Virus record (IMG/VR): IMGVR_UViG_3300044729_000849
Location: 1 to 25,958 of that record
Direction: 5' to 3' (one strand)
Source of the DNA: a virus
Length of the DNA: 25,958 nucleotides
Shown: piece after piece, positions 1 through 9,583 of the stretch
How the letters are laid out: each line of letters starts with the position of its first letter
How positions within the stretch are numbered: the stretch's first letter is position 1
Notes under the pieces: generated by a model
The model's database searches: none
What the model saw: the letters and a program-made list of their open reading frames with translations, nothing else
Told to the model about the DNA's origin: nothing
Position numbers and translations under genes: made by a program

Positions 1-873
1 GAGAATCCTGAAATCTTGCAGATGGCTGACGGCAAGTCAGGCATCTTGGGTGTTGTCAAAGGTGGCGACATCCAGCAGTTGCAACTAAATCCTGGTTACA
101 AAACCGACACAGCCCTCGACCGTTTGGAGCGCCAAGAACGTCTTGAAGGCGCGATACCCGCCGAGTTCGGCGGAGAGTCCGCAACCAATATCCGAACTGG
201 TCGCCGCGGCGAAGCCGTTCTTTCTGCGACCGTGGATTACCGTGTACAAGAAGCACAAGAAATCTTTGCCAACTCGTTACTCCACGAGGATAAAATCGCA
301 ATCGCATTAGAGAAAGCCTATTGGGGTTCTCAACCTAAGACGTTCTTCATGTCTGGTCGTATGACACAGGGACAGGAAACGTACACGCCGATGAAGGTGT
401 GGCAGACCGACTACCACTTCGTTTCATATTCGGCTGCTGGCACCGACGTCAACAACCTGATTATCGGCTTGGGTCAACGTCTTGGTACTGGTTTGATGTC
501 GAAAGAATCTGCCCGCGAAGCAGACCCGCTGATTTCGGACCCCGACTTTGAGCATGACCGCATCATCGCAGAAGGCGTCGAAGACGCCCTGCTCGCATCT
601 ATCCAGCAGCAGGCAGCCAACCCGCAAGGCCCATACCAGCCAGAAGACCTCGCCTATTTGACTCGTCTCGTTGTGGAGCAAGATGTTCCGTTGTTTGAGG
701 CTGTGGCAAAAACTGATGAGCGTGCCCGTCAACGCCAAGCCGAAGCAATGCCGCAGGGTTCCCCTGAGACGATGCCAGGGTTAGCGATGCCAGGTATGGG
801 TGCTGAGGCACCTGTGGCTGGTCCTGCTGGCGCACCGCCGTTAGAAGCATTACTCGCACAACTCGGGGGATAA
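1..873 (+). CDS. Phage portal protein, C-terminal part (5' end outside window)
   Basis: The reading frame is open from the first base, so this is the last 290 residues of a longer protein. The portal is the dodecameric ring at one capsid vertex through which DNA is packaged and ejected. What is visible: a mixed alpha/beta section with a conserved-looking EFGGESATNIRTGRRGE stretch near residues 55-71, typical of the portal clip/stem region in phages of this kind. After about residue 235 comes a Pro/Ala/Met/Gly-rich tail, a common portal C-terminus. Position supports the call: it is followed by virion proteins and then scaffold and capsid, and a terminase would be expected just upstream. The family is recognised from overall resemblance and context only. 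It ends in TAA directly abutting the next ATG. Confidence 0.72.
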   Translation, partial: ENPEILQMADGKSGILGVVKGGDIQQLQLNPGYKTDTALDRLERQERLEGAIPAEFGGESATNIRTGRRGEAVLSATVDYRVQEAQEIFANSLLHEDKIAIALEKAYWGSQPKTFFMSGRMTQGQETYTPMKVWQTDYHFVSYSAAGTDVNNLIIGLGQRLGTGLMSKESAREADPLISDPDFEHDRIIAEGVEDALLASIQQQAANPQGPYQPEDLAYLTRLVVEQDVPLFEAVAKTDERARQRQAEAMPQGSPETMPGLAMPGMGAEAPVAGPAGAPPLEALLAQLGG

Positions 874-1224
874 ATGGTTCAGCCACAGTTCAAAGGTCAA
901 ACATACGGTGAGGGTGCCGCACAGGAACGTCGCGTTCAAGCGATGCCAACTGGTTCAGCACCAACTCAGCAGCGTGCACAACAGGCGGCTCGTCGCGTCG
1001 CGCCTGCTGCCCCTGGTTCGTTGACTTCTCCGACTGCTCGTCCTGATGAGCCGATTACTGCTGGTGCACCTTTTGGCGAAGGCCCAGGTCCCGAAATATT
1101 ACCCATTCCAGTTGCTCCAGCATTGGGGTCACAACCTGATTTGGCTGAACGGGTACGCGTAATTGCTGCTCAATTCCCTAACGCCGCCTTGCTTGGACTT
1201 CTTGCCGAACTGGAATCACAGTAA
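874..1224 (+). CDS. Small Ala/Pro/Gln-rich virion-associated hypothetical protein
   Basis: A 116-residue protein whose ATG abuts the portal stop codon. Residues 1-85 are low complexity (Gln, Ala, Arg, Pro, Thr), including repeated QQRAQQAARR-like sequence, and are probably disordered. The last 30 residues (from about PDLAERVRVIAA) look like one or two amphipathic helices ending in a leucine-rich stretch. I recognise no catalytic motif. Short disordered proteins with a helical tail are common directly downstream of the portal in actinophage-like genomes and may be portal accessory or minor head proteins, but that role is inferred from position only. The stop codon overlaps the next start (TAATG), which suggests translational coupling. 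Confidence 0.6.
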   Translation: MVQPQFKGQTYGEGAAQERRVQAMPTGSAPTQQRAQQAARRVAPAAPGSLTSPTARPDEPITAGAPFGEGPGPEILPIPVAPALGSQPDLAERVRVIAAQFPNAALLGLLAELESQ

Positions 1225-1613
1225 TGCCAGGACCCCTCGACTCTCAATATCAGCAAATTGAAGACGTCGTAAATTCGCGCCTATCTCGCCGCGAAACCTA
1301 CGGCAAAATGTATAACGAACAACACGCCCTTCGGTTGGGTGAAGCGTACATGATGTATCCATGGGTCAACCCAGAAATTTTAGTTAGCACGGTGCTTTCC
1401 GATAACGAAGCCGCATTGCCCGCAATCGCCAAATATGCGGCAACCAAAATGATGGAAATGGGGAAAACGCCAGCAGACATTTCAAAAGAGAATGACCAAC
1501 AAGAACAATTAAGTGCTCGCTATATCGAAAAAGCGATAGAGGTTGACCCATCGGGCGACATTCTTTTGCGCGACATGCGTGATGGTTTGCGAATGGGACG
1601 CGCCTATGGCTGA
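1224..1613 (+). CDS. Hypothetical helical protein between portal and giant virion protein
   Basis: A 129-residue, charged, predominantly helical protein beginning at an ATG that overlaps the previous stop by one base (TAATG). The central part (EQHALRLGEAYMMYPWVNPEI and what follows) has the look of a helix, a Pro/Trp turn, and another helix. The C-terminus is rich in Arg, Met and Gly. There are no membrane segments, signal peptide or nuclease motifs. Its stop overlaps the start of the giant downstream gene by eight bases, so the two are very likely translated together; it may be a partner or chaperone of that protein, although this is inference from gene order. I do not recognise the family by name. 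Confidence 0.6.
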   Translation: MPGPLDSQYQQIEDVVNSRLSRRETYGKMYNEQHALRLGEAYMMYPWVNPEILVSTVLSDNEAALPAIAKYAATKMMEMGKTPADISKENDQQEQLSARYIEKAIEVDPSGDILLRDMRDGLRMGRAYG

Positions 1614-4600
1614 AAATAAGGGCTGGTGGGAGGATACAAAAAGTACCGTCGGCGAAAAATACCGCTCAGGCGTTTCATGGGCCGACAGAGCACTGTCCAA
1701 CATCACCCCCGATATCATCGAAAAGCCCCTTGTTAGCGTTATCGACTACGCCATCAAACCCGCAGTTAGGTCATCGCTGGCTGCCGCGCAAGACGCAAAT
1801 ACTTTGCTCACATGGGTGGGCAGCGAACAATGGAAAACGCTCACCAACACCCACAACAAAAACGAAACATTTGGCGAGTTTTGGGATAAGTTCCGTAAAC
1901 AATTTATATACGGTTCGGGAACAGCAGACATGGGTACGGGATTCGTTCCTGGTGGACCCGCGGCACAAAGCGCACAGGCTGGCATTCAGGCCGAACGCGC
2001 ACGGGTTGGCTCACATGCCTTCACTTACGGACGTGCAGCAGCATATCCACTGGTAAAACTCAACGTCATCAGCGAAGACGACTTCACCCATAGAGTAATC
2101 AGTGGAACCATCGACTTGGGCGTGTCACTAAAAAATCCCGTAGACCCATTTAACTGGTTGCCAGGATTCCGCCCAGGAACCACCGCACAAACCTCGCGGG
2201 TTGGTGTTGGCGGAGTCCGCATCTCAAACTACGAAGATTTCACAAAAGCATTCAACGACCTTGAGGACCGTGTAATCGCTGCTCAGCAATCTGGAGCCAA
2301 ACTCAATCCGTCGCAAGCGTCAGACCTCAAGCAATACCGAACTTTCACACAGAATCTTGCGCCAACCGTAGACCGAGAAGTTCTTCTTCTTAGCGGTCAA
2401 CGCCACCAATTCAAAGGGTTCGATACCCAGAAACTTTTCGATGTATGGAAACCACGCGTTGATGAAGCGCTTGGTGACGCATACAACAAAATTGGTTTAG
2501 TCCGCGATGTTTTGCCGACCATCATTCAAGACAACTATTCCAGGTGGAAACAATCTGCCGCAGGCACACAATGGGCAACCGACCTCTTACAATCCGTCCG
2601 CTCTGGGGACCTGGACGCTGGAGAACTATGGCGAACAGTCCTCAAACGCGAAGGCATATTGGCCGCAAAATCCCTTGTCGACAACCTACGAAACCCCGCA
2701 ACTGACGTCACGGATGTTTGGAATGTCCTTGACCAAGCCCGCGCATCATTCAATACTGGCTATAACGTCCGCAACGTTGGCAGAAGCACACTCGACACCC
2801 TTCGCATGGGGCAGGCCAACATCATCAAAATCGTTGCACAAAAACGTGGCAGCCGACTACTTGAAACCTTGCCCGAATCCACCCGAATCGGATTCACCGA
2901 CATCGAACAATCCGCCCGCAACGTCGACGACCTTCTCGGCACATTCGGATTTGAATATACAGAACGAAACATGTGGCTAGACAAATTCGCTGGCGTCATG
3001 GCCAATGGAACCAAAGACGAATTTTTTACTTTTATGCGCGATTTTGAAGCAAACGCCATTGGAAAACGACTTCGCCAACTATCTGGACAAATTACCCAAG
3101 AAGAACAAACACTTGCCCGCGCCCTCGAAGCACAAACACGACAGGCTGCAGGAAAAACATTGAAGCGAGCCGAACAGCGCCTCGTAGCCGACATCCCCAA
3201 CCTGACAGCAAAAGCACAAAAAGCACAACAAGCAGCCAAAACCGCGACAACGATTCTCACCGACGAACAAATCGACGCCCTCACATCCTGGAGCCAAAAA
3301 CTCCGCGATGAAGTTATGGGTTTCAACTACAACGATTTGACAACAAACGTTCCACTTCCATACATGGAACCAGGATTCCAAGGCCCATTACGGACGAGTC
3401 AACTAATGGCTGACGATTACTACATTATTCCACCACAAGTCATCGACGAAGTAAGCAGGCTAAATAGCCGTTTCGGTGCGTTTCTTGGGCGCCAAGCAGC
3501 AGGAGGTGGAGTCAGTAAAGCATCCGCCAAAACATACGAGGCTGCACGTAACGCAACCATCGGCTATATGACAAATTATTGGAAACCAGCAGCCGTCATC
3601 AAACTTGGCCACACCATGCGCGTCGGGGTCGAAGAAGCATTCCGAGTCAATTTAAGCGGAATTCTTGAACACCCGATGGAATGGGTCCTCACTGTTTTTG
3701 GACGAAAACTGGGTGTCGACGCAGCAGGAAACCCCATCCCACGCAAAATTGCCAACCTTCAAAAATTTTGGAATACCCTCGAACAAGCACAAGAACAATA
3801 CAACGAAGCCCTATTTTTCCAAAGTGAACAAACACGCGGAGTCACACTCACCCCAGCCCAACAAAAACTTGTCAACATGGTTGACGAACTAGAAACAAAA
3901 GTCAAAGACCTTGAAGCACGAATCCCCAACGAGGAATTTGAAATTTACAATTCCCTGATTGGGCCGCGAAGCCGTGGCGCATGGATGTCTGCAACTAACG
4001 AATATACGCCGACAATGATAAATATGCGCGAACGGGGAGCAGTCCAATTCCCAGAACGTGTCGATACAGCAGACAACCCCACACCCGCTGCAACTAGAAA
4101 ATCATGGGTTAACGGATTGACACACGAACTTGCGGACATGAACTCCATGCCCGACTACCGCCGCATCGCACAACGAAGCCTTGACCCCACCGATAAAATC
4201 ACCATCAACGGAAAAACTGCCTCTATCACAGACCACGTAACCGCTGGCGAAACCCACCCATACACTGGCGCCCCGCTGTCTAACGATTTCGATGCCGTAA
4301 AACTCTGGCTATACCAAGGCGAAGGACGTCAATTTTTTGAAGGCTACTTTGAAAATATCGCCAACCTAAAAACATCGTACCGTAACGGCGGATATGACAA
4401 CTATGCCATAGCCTCAGAACGCGCAGAACTTATTTACGACGTCGACATCGCCCATCACACTGGGGGCGACCCGCAACTTTTAGAAGTTGTCGCCACTGGA
4501 AATTTCGGTGGACAAAAAGCAATTTTCAAACAATCAAGTGGCAGGGGCGTCGCATCAGCCCCACTCACTGATTACATTTCGGGAACGTTTATTGACGCAC

Positions 4601-6564
4601 CACACGCCCCAATCAGGGTCAGGGTTTTCCCGCGCATGGAAACCGTTGACCCCAACATGGCTTTCAGTGCTAGGGGATTTCGCAACACCCTTGACAAATT
4701 CAACAGCGCACTCAACGTGCTGTACCGCGGGTATTTTGAAGGAATCTACGGACGCACATCTGACTTTTTGTCTCGCGGACCAGCATGGAAAGCGAACTAC
4801 TGGAACCGCATGGAAGAACTCCTACAATTCATGTCCCCAGAAGAAGCGCAAAAGGCATTAGTAAGTGCCAGAAAAGCACGTGTATCGAAACCCCGTTTGG
4901 ACCGCCTCTCCGTTCAGGCAGCGTTAGCCAACGGCGCTGGGACTGTGGAAGATGCCGACAAACTTGCTGGCGCATTTGCAACAAAAACCACCAACGACTT
5001 GCTTTACAAGGGTTCCCGCTCATCACTCGCCCAACAGCACAAAGTCACAATTCCGTTCCTGTCTTCATTTGTAGAAGTGTTTACAACGTGGAGCAAACTC
5101 GCCTCACAATCGCCACGCATCATTCGCAACACTGCCAACTTTTTACAAACCGCCGAAGAAGAAGGCTATATCTACCGCAATGAGTACGGCGAAAAAGTAT
5201 TAGAACTACCGATGACAGGAGCCATGGCTCGCATGTTTATCGGCAAAGACTCCGACCCAATCAACAACTTCACCATAAGCCTCAAAGGTTTAAACCTTGT
5301 CACCCAAATGCGCCCAGGTGTCGGCCCCGTAGTCCAATACCTTTACGACAAAATCTTTCCAGACCCCAACAACTTCGAACAACTACGCGAATTTATTTCG
5401 CCGTTCGGCGCCCCAAATATCGAAGAAGGGGGTTTGTTTTCTCCATTCACCCCAGCATCTCTCAATGACTTCTTGTCAACGTTCGGCACAGATGAGGCCA
5501 GATTTGGGGACGCAATACGCGCCTTTTTTGGTGACCCAACAGAGAAGGATTATTACCGTCGCGGAGTTATCAGAATGCACCAACACCTCACCAATACCCA
5601 AGGCGACAAATATCTTGGACGTGATGGCGTGGAACAATCATGGGAAGATGCGCGAGAAGCCATGAATATTCTTCACCGCTATCGTGCCGCCACCGCAGCA
5701 CTTGGACCAAGCGCACCAATGACCTCATGGATAGCAAAAACAAAATTTGGCAACATCGACCTTGCTGTCTTGCTTAGTGACTTGTCGCTCAAAGAACAAG
5801 AAGCCGTTAAAGGAGGGCAACCTTCGCATGTCGGATTTGGCAAATGGTTGGACCAGTGGGGCGAACTTGTCTGGGTTTACTCAGGTCGAATCACTAGGGG
5901 GACCGTTGGCGGATTGCAAGCCACACGCGAATGGCAAAACTGGGCTAAAGAAAACGGCGAACTTCTCGACAAATACGAATCTGTCGCTGGGTATTTCGGT
6001 CCCCAAACTGGCGAACTCGACATTGAGGTTTGGCGTCAGCAATATGAAACTGACCTACGTGGTGTTCAAGACCTAGAAAAAGCCACGGAACAGTCTCATC
6101 AGCGAATGGGCGATTACGTCTATTACAAATTTATCAACAGTGTCCCCATGGAACTACGCAAAACCCCACAGTTCAGGGCGCAACGCGACAGCATTCTTAA
6201 CGATATTCAAGAAGACCTCCCGCTATGGTTGCGCCCCTCCGAACGAACCGTTGACATCAACAAGCGAACCCGAACCCAAATTGAAGAATTGCGCGGACTG
6301 GCCAAAGACCCCAAGTACCAAGACAACCCATTGGTTAAAGCCGTCGCAGAATATTTCGATATTCGCGACCAAAGCCTCGCAAACTTCCTCGAAGCAAATC
6401 CTAAAGTAACCGTAGAATCATGGGTCAAGGACAACAAATCAAGCCTTGCTTTGCGCCGCCACTTATCGGAAGTTGTTGCCCCAGCCATCGTTGCCAAGTA
6501 CCCCGAGTTCACTTCTCTGTGGGACAGAGTATTATCTAGTGAGTTCGCACCAGTGACAGAGTAA
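1606..6564 (+). CDS. Giant internal virion / DNA-ejection-type protein (1652 residues)
   Basis: This is the largest gene in the window. The frame is open upstream to 1543, but ATG 1606 is preferred because it gives an ATGGCTGA overlap with the preceding stop, as elsewhere in this genome. The protein is mostly helical and Gln/Lys/Asp-rich. Probable coiled coils lie near residues 498-552 (heavily Ala/Gln/Lys) and 754-773. Conserved-looking C-terminal blocks lie near residues 1053-1075 (DFLSRGPAWKANYWNR) and 1133-1166 (a GSRSSLAQQHKVTIPFLSSF segment), a signature I associate with very large virion proteins of actinophage-like genomes. I see no lytic transglycosylase, protease or polymerase motif. 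It lies between the portal and scaffold in a genome with no tape measure gene, so a podoviral ejectosome/core role is the best reading; function is inferred. Confidence 0.66.
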   Translation: MAENKGWWEDTKSTVGEKYRSGVSWADRALSNITPDIIEKPLVSVIDYAIKPAVRSSLAAAQDANTLLTWVGSEQWKTLTNTHNKNETFGEFWDKFRKQFIYGSGTADMGTGFVPGGPAAQSAQAGIQAERARVGSHAFTYGRAAAYPLVKLNVISEDDFTHRVISGTIDLGVSLKNPVDPFNWLPGFRPGTTAQTSRVGVGGVRISNYEDFTKAFNDLEDRVIAAQQSGAKLNPSQASDLKQYRTFTQNLAPTVDREVLLLSGQRHQFKGFDTQKLFDVWKPRVDEALGDAYNKIGLVRDVLPTIIQDNYSRWKQSAAGTQWATDLLQSVRSGDLDAGELWRTVLKREGILAAKSLVDNLRNPATDVTDVWNVLDQARASFNTGYNVRNVGRSTLDTLRMGQANIIKIVAQKRGSRLLETLPESTRIGFTDIEQSARNVDDLLGTFGFEYTERNMWLDKFAGVMANGTKDEFFTFMRDFEANAIGKRLRQLSGQITQEEQTLARALEAQTRQAAGKTLKRAEQRLVADIPNLTAKAQKAQQAAKTATTILTDEQIDALTSWSQKLRDEVMGFNYNDLTTNVPLPYMEPGFQGPLRTSQLMADDYYIIPPQVIDEVSRLNSRFGAFLGRQAAGGGVSKASAKTYEAARNATIGYMTNYWKPAAVIKLGHTMRVGVEEAFRVNLSGILEHPMEWVLTVFGRKLGVDAAGNPIPRKIANLQKFWNTLEQAQEQYNEALFFQSEQTRGVTLTPAQQKLVNMVDELETKVKDLEARIPNEEFEIYNSLIGPRSRGAWMSATNEYTPTMINMRERGAVQFPERVDTADNPTPAATRKSWVNGLTHELADMNSMPDYRRIAQRSLDPTDKITINGKTASITDHVTAGETHPYTGAPLSNDFDAVKLWLYQGEGRQFFEGYFENIANLKTSYRNGGYDNYAIASERAELIYDVDIAHHTGGDPQLLEVVATGNFGGQKAIFKQSSGRGVASAPLTDYISGTFIDAPHAPIRVRVFPRMETVDPNMAFSARGFRNTLDKFNSALNVLYRGYFEGIYGRTSDFLSRGPAWKANYWNRMEELLQFMSPEEAQKALVSARKARVSKPRLDRLSVQAALANGAGTVEDADKLAGAFATKTTNDLLYKGSRSSLAQQHKVTIPFLSSFVEVFTTWSKLASQSPRIIRNTANFLQTAEEEGYIYRNEYGEKVLELPMTGAMARMFIGKDSDPINNFTISLKGLNLVTQMRPGVGPVVQYLYDKIFPDPNNFEQLREFISPFGAPNIEEGGLFSPFTPASLNDFLSTFGTDEARFGDAIRAFFGDPTEKDYYRRGVIRMHQHLTNTQGDKYLGRDGVEQSWEDAREAMNILHRYRAATAALGPSAPMTSWIAKTKFGNIDLAVLLSDLSLKEQEAVKGGQPSHVGFGKWLDQWGELVWVYSGRITRGTVGGLQATREWQNWAKENGELLDKYESVAGYFGPQTGELDIEVWRQQYETDLRGVQDLEKATEQSHQRMGDYVYYKFINSVPMELRKTPQFRAQRDSILNDIQEDLPLWLRPSERTVDINKRTRTQIEELRGLAKDPKYQDNPLVKAVAEYFDIRDQSLANFLEANPKVTVESWVKDNKSSLALRRHLSEVVAPAIVAKYPEFTSLWDRVLSSEFAPVTE

Positions 6565-6566
6565 CT

Positions 6567-7511
6567 ATGGAAAATTTGACCGACAACCAAAAAATCAAAT
6601 ACGCGGAGTTAACACCTGCGCAACAAAAAATTGTTGACACTGCCCCAGTTTCACAAAAAGGGATTGTTGTTGAAGCGATGTGGGCGGGGAATAATGCGGA
6701 ACAAATTGTTGGCGGAGGACCACAAACGACAACGACCACCACTGTCCCGATGTCTGGCACTGGTATAGGTGGAAGCAACACCGTGTGGACTGGCGACCAA
6801 GGAACTGGGAATCAACCAGCAGACCTCAGCCAATCATACGCCCAGGGCGCAATTGGGGTATCTGGCCAACGTCGATTGCAAATTTTGCAAAAGGCTGGCG
6901 GAGGATTTGAAACAAAAGCCATTCCTGGCAGTTACACGGGATTCCAACCCAATGTACAGGGAACCCCTTACGGAGCGATGCCCGCTAATGTCCGCTACTT
7001 TGATGGAGACGAATTTGAAATCGCTAATTTCAAACCAGAAGAAATAGCGACCATCCAGCAAAGGATGAACAAGGCTGGCATCCTAGGGAAAAACTATCGA
7101 ATCGGTTTGGCCGACCCTGAAACCGTTGAAGCATTCAAACAAGTCTTGGGGCAAGCCAACACAAACGGCACAAACTGGACGAGTGCCCTTGGCTCTCTTT
7201 TGTCCACCCCACGCCAAGGCACTGGACTTTCATACCGAGTTTCCAACCCAGACGACATACGCAAAGTCATTCAGCAGACCGCAGGAACTGTTCTTGGTCG
7301 TAGCGCAGATGCGGCATTGGTTGACCGTCTCGTCAAATCATACCAACAGTTGCAAATTCAAGAGCAACAAGGCGTTATCACATCTGGTGGCGCACGGTCG
7401 CAGGCTCCAGAATTGCGCGTATTCGCAGAACAGCAGTTACGTCAAAAGTCTGGTGCCGATGCTGATGCTTTTAGATTTGCTCAAGCAGCCAAAACAGTGA
7501 TGGGAGGCTAA
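6567..7511 (+). CDS. Virion-associated protein with Thr/Gly-rich N-terminal region
   Basis: A 314-residue protein starting two bases after the giant gene's stop. Residues 1-45 form a short helical region (LTPAQQKIVDTAPVSQKGIV). Residues 50-90 are a Thr/Gly/Ser-rich linker. Residues 95-190 are mixed alpha/beta, and the C-terminal third is helical. Near residues 225-270 there is a PDDIRKVIQQTAGTVLGRSA-like block with a Gly-Arg turn and a following acidic/hydrophobic helix. I have seen this arrangement in virion proteins that travel with large ejection-type proteins of actinophages. No enzymatic motif was found. It is the first of three consecutive proteins of about 300-360 residues between the giant protein and the scaffold promoter; together they look like a minor-virion or ejection complex, inferred from context. 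Confidence 0.55.
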   Translation: MENLTDNQKIKYAELTPAQQKIVDTAPVSQKGIVVEAMWAGNNAEQIVGGGPQTTTTTTVPMSGTGIGGSNTVWTGDQGTGNQPADLSQSYAQGAIGVSGQRRLQILQKAGGGFETKAIPGSYTGFQPNVQGTPYGAMPANVRYFDGDEFEIANFKPEEIATIQQRMNKAGILGKNYRIGLADPETVEAFKQVLGQANTNGTNWTSALGSLLSTPRQGTGLSYRVSNPDDIRKVIQQTAGTVLGRSADAALVDRLVKSYQQLQIQEQQGVITSGGARSQAPELRVFAEQQLRQKSGADADAFRFAQAAKTVMGG

Positions 7512-7513
7512 TC

Positions 7514-8437
7514 ATGGCACAAGAAAACAAAAACAAAACAGACCAGGAACGCCTTGATGCTCTTGTTCAGAACATCCGCGAAAACTACCCAGAATACGCC
7601 ATCTTCTTCGATAACGATTTTGGTGGATACTCTCAAGAAGTTCGTGACCTTCTCATCGAATACGCTGTCGACCCAGAATATTCGAAGGATTTGTTTGATA
7701 CGAAATTCCAACAAACTCAATACTTCTTGCAGGTTGACAAAGACATCCAAAACTGGAACAAGGCCACACCAGAAGTCAAACGTTCGCTCACCGAAGCCCA
7801 AGTTGATGCGATTCGCACCAACTACGGCAACCTATTCAAAGACGAAATCGAACTACAACGAGTCGCTGAAGGTGCAGCACGTCAAAACCTGAAAGGTACA
7901 CGTCTACGAAGTTTCGTTTTCTCGCAACTGTCCGAAACCAACAAAGTCCAGGCCGCAGTCACCTCGACGTTGGATGCTGACGCGATTCGAGCCGTCGGCG
8001 AGGAATACGGATACAGGGTGAGCAATACCGAAATTGAATCCATTTTGACGGGCAAACCCGAAATTGGTACTGCGTCAGTCCTAACCGAACAGGGTTTGCG
8101 GACAAGGGCAAAAATGGCCGTCATGGGGGAAATGCCACATTTAAAACAGCAACTAGACGCTGGTTTGACCATTAGACAAATCTTCAAGAACTACCAACAG
8201 GAAGCGGCAGAAGTTCTTCAAACCGACCCGAACACAATCAGTTTCACAAACCCAAAGTGGCGTGCCGCATTGTCCAAGCGGGACGAAAACGGCAATGTTC
8301 GCCAACTATCCTTGGCTGAATGGAGACAAGAATTGCGTAGCAACCCCGACTATGGATACCAGTTCACACCCCAAGCGAACCGTGACGCCACCGACCTTGC
8401 GCTAACCCTGGCTCGCGCATTCGGAAAGGTGATGTAA
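7514..8437 (+). CDS. Helical virion-associated protein, probable ejection-complex component
   Basis: A 307-residue, strongly helical, charged protein, with ATG two bases after the previous stop. Residues 15-90 contain a pattern I associate with minor virion proteins of actinophage-like viruses: a tyrosine/phenylalanine-rich opening, then LLIEYAVDPEYSKDLFDTKF, then QTQYFLQVDKDIQNWNKATP. In those proteins an assembly of short helices ends in an aromatic motif. The remainder consists of repeated helix-turn-helix-like units without catalytic residues. There is no signal peptide or membrane segment. Its place between two other proteins of similar size and directly upstream of the scaffold/capsid unit suggests it is packaged in, or helps assemble, the virion core. 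The exact role is unknown. Confidence 0.55.
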   Translation: MAQENKNKTDQERLDALVQNIRENYPEYAIFFDNDFGGYSQEVRDLLIEYAVDPEYSKDLFDTKFQQTQYFLQVDKDIQNWNKATPEVKRSLTEAQVDAIRTNYGNLFKDEIELQRVAEGAARQNLKGTRLRSFVFSQLSETNKVQAAVTSTLDADAIRAVGEEYGYRVSNTEIESILTGKPEIGTASVLTEQGLRTRAKMAVMGEMPHLKQQLDAGLTIRQIFKNYQQEAAEVLQTDPNTISFTNPKWRAALSKRDENGNVRQLSLAEWRQELRSNPDYGYQFTPQANRDATDLALTLARAFGKVM

Positions 8438-9523
8438 ATGAGTAACGTGCCACTTGGTCCTATTGAACTTCCCGAGTTGCGTCAACAACTTGACGAAGCG
8501 CTCGCTAATCAAACCCCAGAACAGGCTGCCGCTTTACGGGCAACGTTGGGTATGGATACGCCCACAAGATTGCCAGGGGATATGGGGGAAAGACCAAGTG
8601 GGGTTGCTGGTCTTGTGACTCTTCCAGACACGGTGCCAACAGATAACACCACCCCAGGTGCGGGTTCTTCCGCTTTCGAACCACGCGCCGACGCACGCAA
8701 CACCATTAGGGCAGCGTTGACTACTTTCGGATTGGAGGGTCTTGCGGATGTCGTTTATGGTGAATACACAATGGAGCGTGTAAATATTTCCAACCCCGAT
8801 GCCGTTCTATTCTCTATCCGAAATACTCCCCAGTATCAACAAAGATTTGCAGCCAACTCCAAGAGAGCCGCAAAGGGACTACCTGAATTGGACCCTGCCA
8901 CTTATCTCGCATTGGAAAATCAGTACCGTGACCTTATGCGGTCTAGCGGTTTGCCAGTCGGTTTCTATGACCAAACGTCGGATTTCGAAAAACTTCTTGA
9001 AGGCGATGTTTCCCCATCGGAACTGTCGACGCGTGTTACCGAAGGTTATCGTAAAGTTTCCGAAGCGGACCCACAAGTAAAACAGCAGATGCGGGAACTT
9101 TACAATGTTGATGAGGCTGGTTTGACTGCCTATTTTCTTGACCCTGACCGCGCTACTCCACTTCTGGTTCGTCAGGCCAACGCAGCCAGTATTGCTGCCC
9201 GTGCTAAAGAACAGGCAAATTTGAGGCTTTCCGCTGCTACTGCAGAGGATTTGGTGGCTCGCGGCTACACCGCTGAGCAAGCCCAGGCTGCGTTCCAGAG
9301 GGCTGGTCAGTTGGCTGGTCTCTATCAGGAGATGGGCGGAGAAACAGCCCTCACTGAGGAGCAGAAGGTTGGGGCGGCTCTCGGGTTCGATGTGCAGGCA
9401 CAGCAGGAGTTGGAGCGTCGTCGCGCTCAACGTGTCGGAGAGTTCATGGGCGGCGGCAGTTTCGCTCGCACCTCGGGCGCCACATCGGGCACAGTTGAAA
9501 CGGGTGTCGGTACCGCACAGTAG
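8438..9523 (+). CDS. Virion-associated protein with NTPQYQQRF motif
   Basis: A 361-residue protein whose ATG abuts the preceding stop, with an AAAGGTGA ribosome-binding site just upstream. The first 85 residues are Pro/Gly/Thr-rich and probably flexible. Residues 90-300 are helical and carry a chain of motifs that look familiar from uncultured phage virion proteins: SIRNTPQYQQRF (a peptide found where a protein describes 'terminal tyrosine then RF' helices), then LPVGFYDQTSDFEKLL, then AYFLDPDRATPLLVRQANAA. The final 25 residues are Gly/Ser/Thr-rich. No enzymatic motif was found. It is the last gene before the promoter at 9529, so it ends the portal-proximal transcription block. A minor virion or ejection-complex role is inferred. 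Confidence 0.55.
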   Translation: MSNVPLGPIELPELRQQLDEALANQTPEQAAALRATLGMDTPTRLPGDMGERPSGVAGLVTLPDTVPTDNTTPGAGSSAFEPRADARNTIRAALTTFGLEGLADVVYGEYTMERVNISNPDAVLFSIRNTPQYQQRFAANSKRAAKGLPELDPATYLALENQYRDLMRSSGLPVGFYDQTSDFEKLLEGDVSPSELSTRVTEGYRKVSEADPQVKQQMRELYNVDEAGLTAYFLDPDRATPLLVRQANAASIAARAKEQANLRLSAATAEDLVARGYTAEQAQAAFQRAGQLAGLYQEMGGETALTEEQKVGAALGFDVQAQQELERRRAQRVGEFMGGGSFARTSGATSGTVETGVGTAQ

Positions 9524-9528
9524 GGTAC

Positions 9529-9565
9529 TTGACATGCGTAGACGATGATGTGCTACAGTTAGCAC
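9529..9565 (+). promoter_or_regulatory. Promoter of the scaffold-capsid unit with dyad over the -10
   Basis: TTGACA at 9529-9534 and an extended -10 TGC-TACAGT at 9551-9559 are separated by 19 bases. A perfect inverted repeat GTGCTA-CAGT-TAGCAC (9550-9565) covers the -10 and the start region. The site lies in the longest gene-free stretch of the late region, just after a stop codon and about 65 bases before the scaffold ATG. The -35 match is exact for a housekeeping sigma factor; the spacer is slightly long but the TGn extension compensates. The dyad could be a repressor or activator site, or a stem at the transcript's 5' end. Confidence 0.68.
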
Positions 9566-9583
9566 GTCACATAAGACAACAGC

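Noticed and set aside
1383-1398. TTAGCACGGTGCTTTCC as another operator dyad
   Set aside because: It is inside a gene, only five bases per arm are palindromic, and no promoter elements accompany it.
1543-1605. Upstream extension of the giant gene (starting MTHRATFFCATC)
   Set aside because: It would overlap the preceding gene by 71 bases; the Cys-rich peptide does not look like part of the protein, and ATG 1606 gives the usual short overlap.
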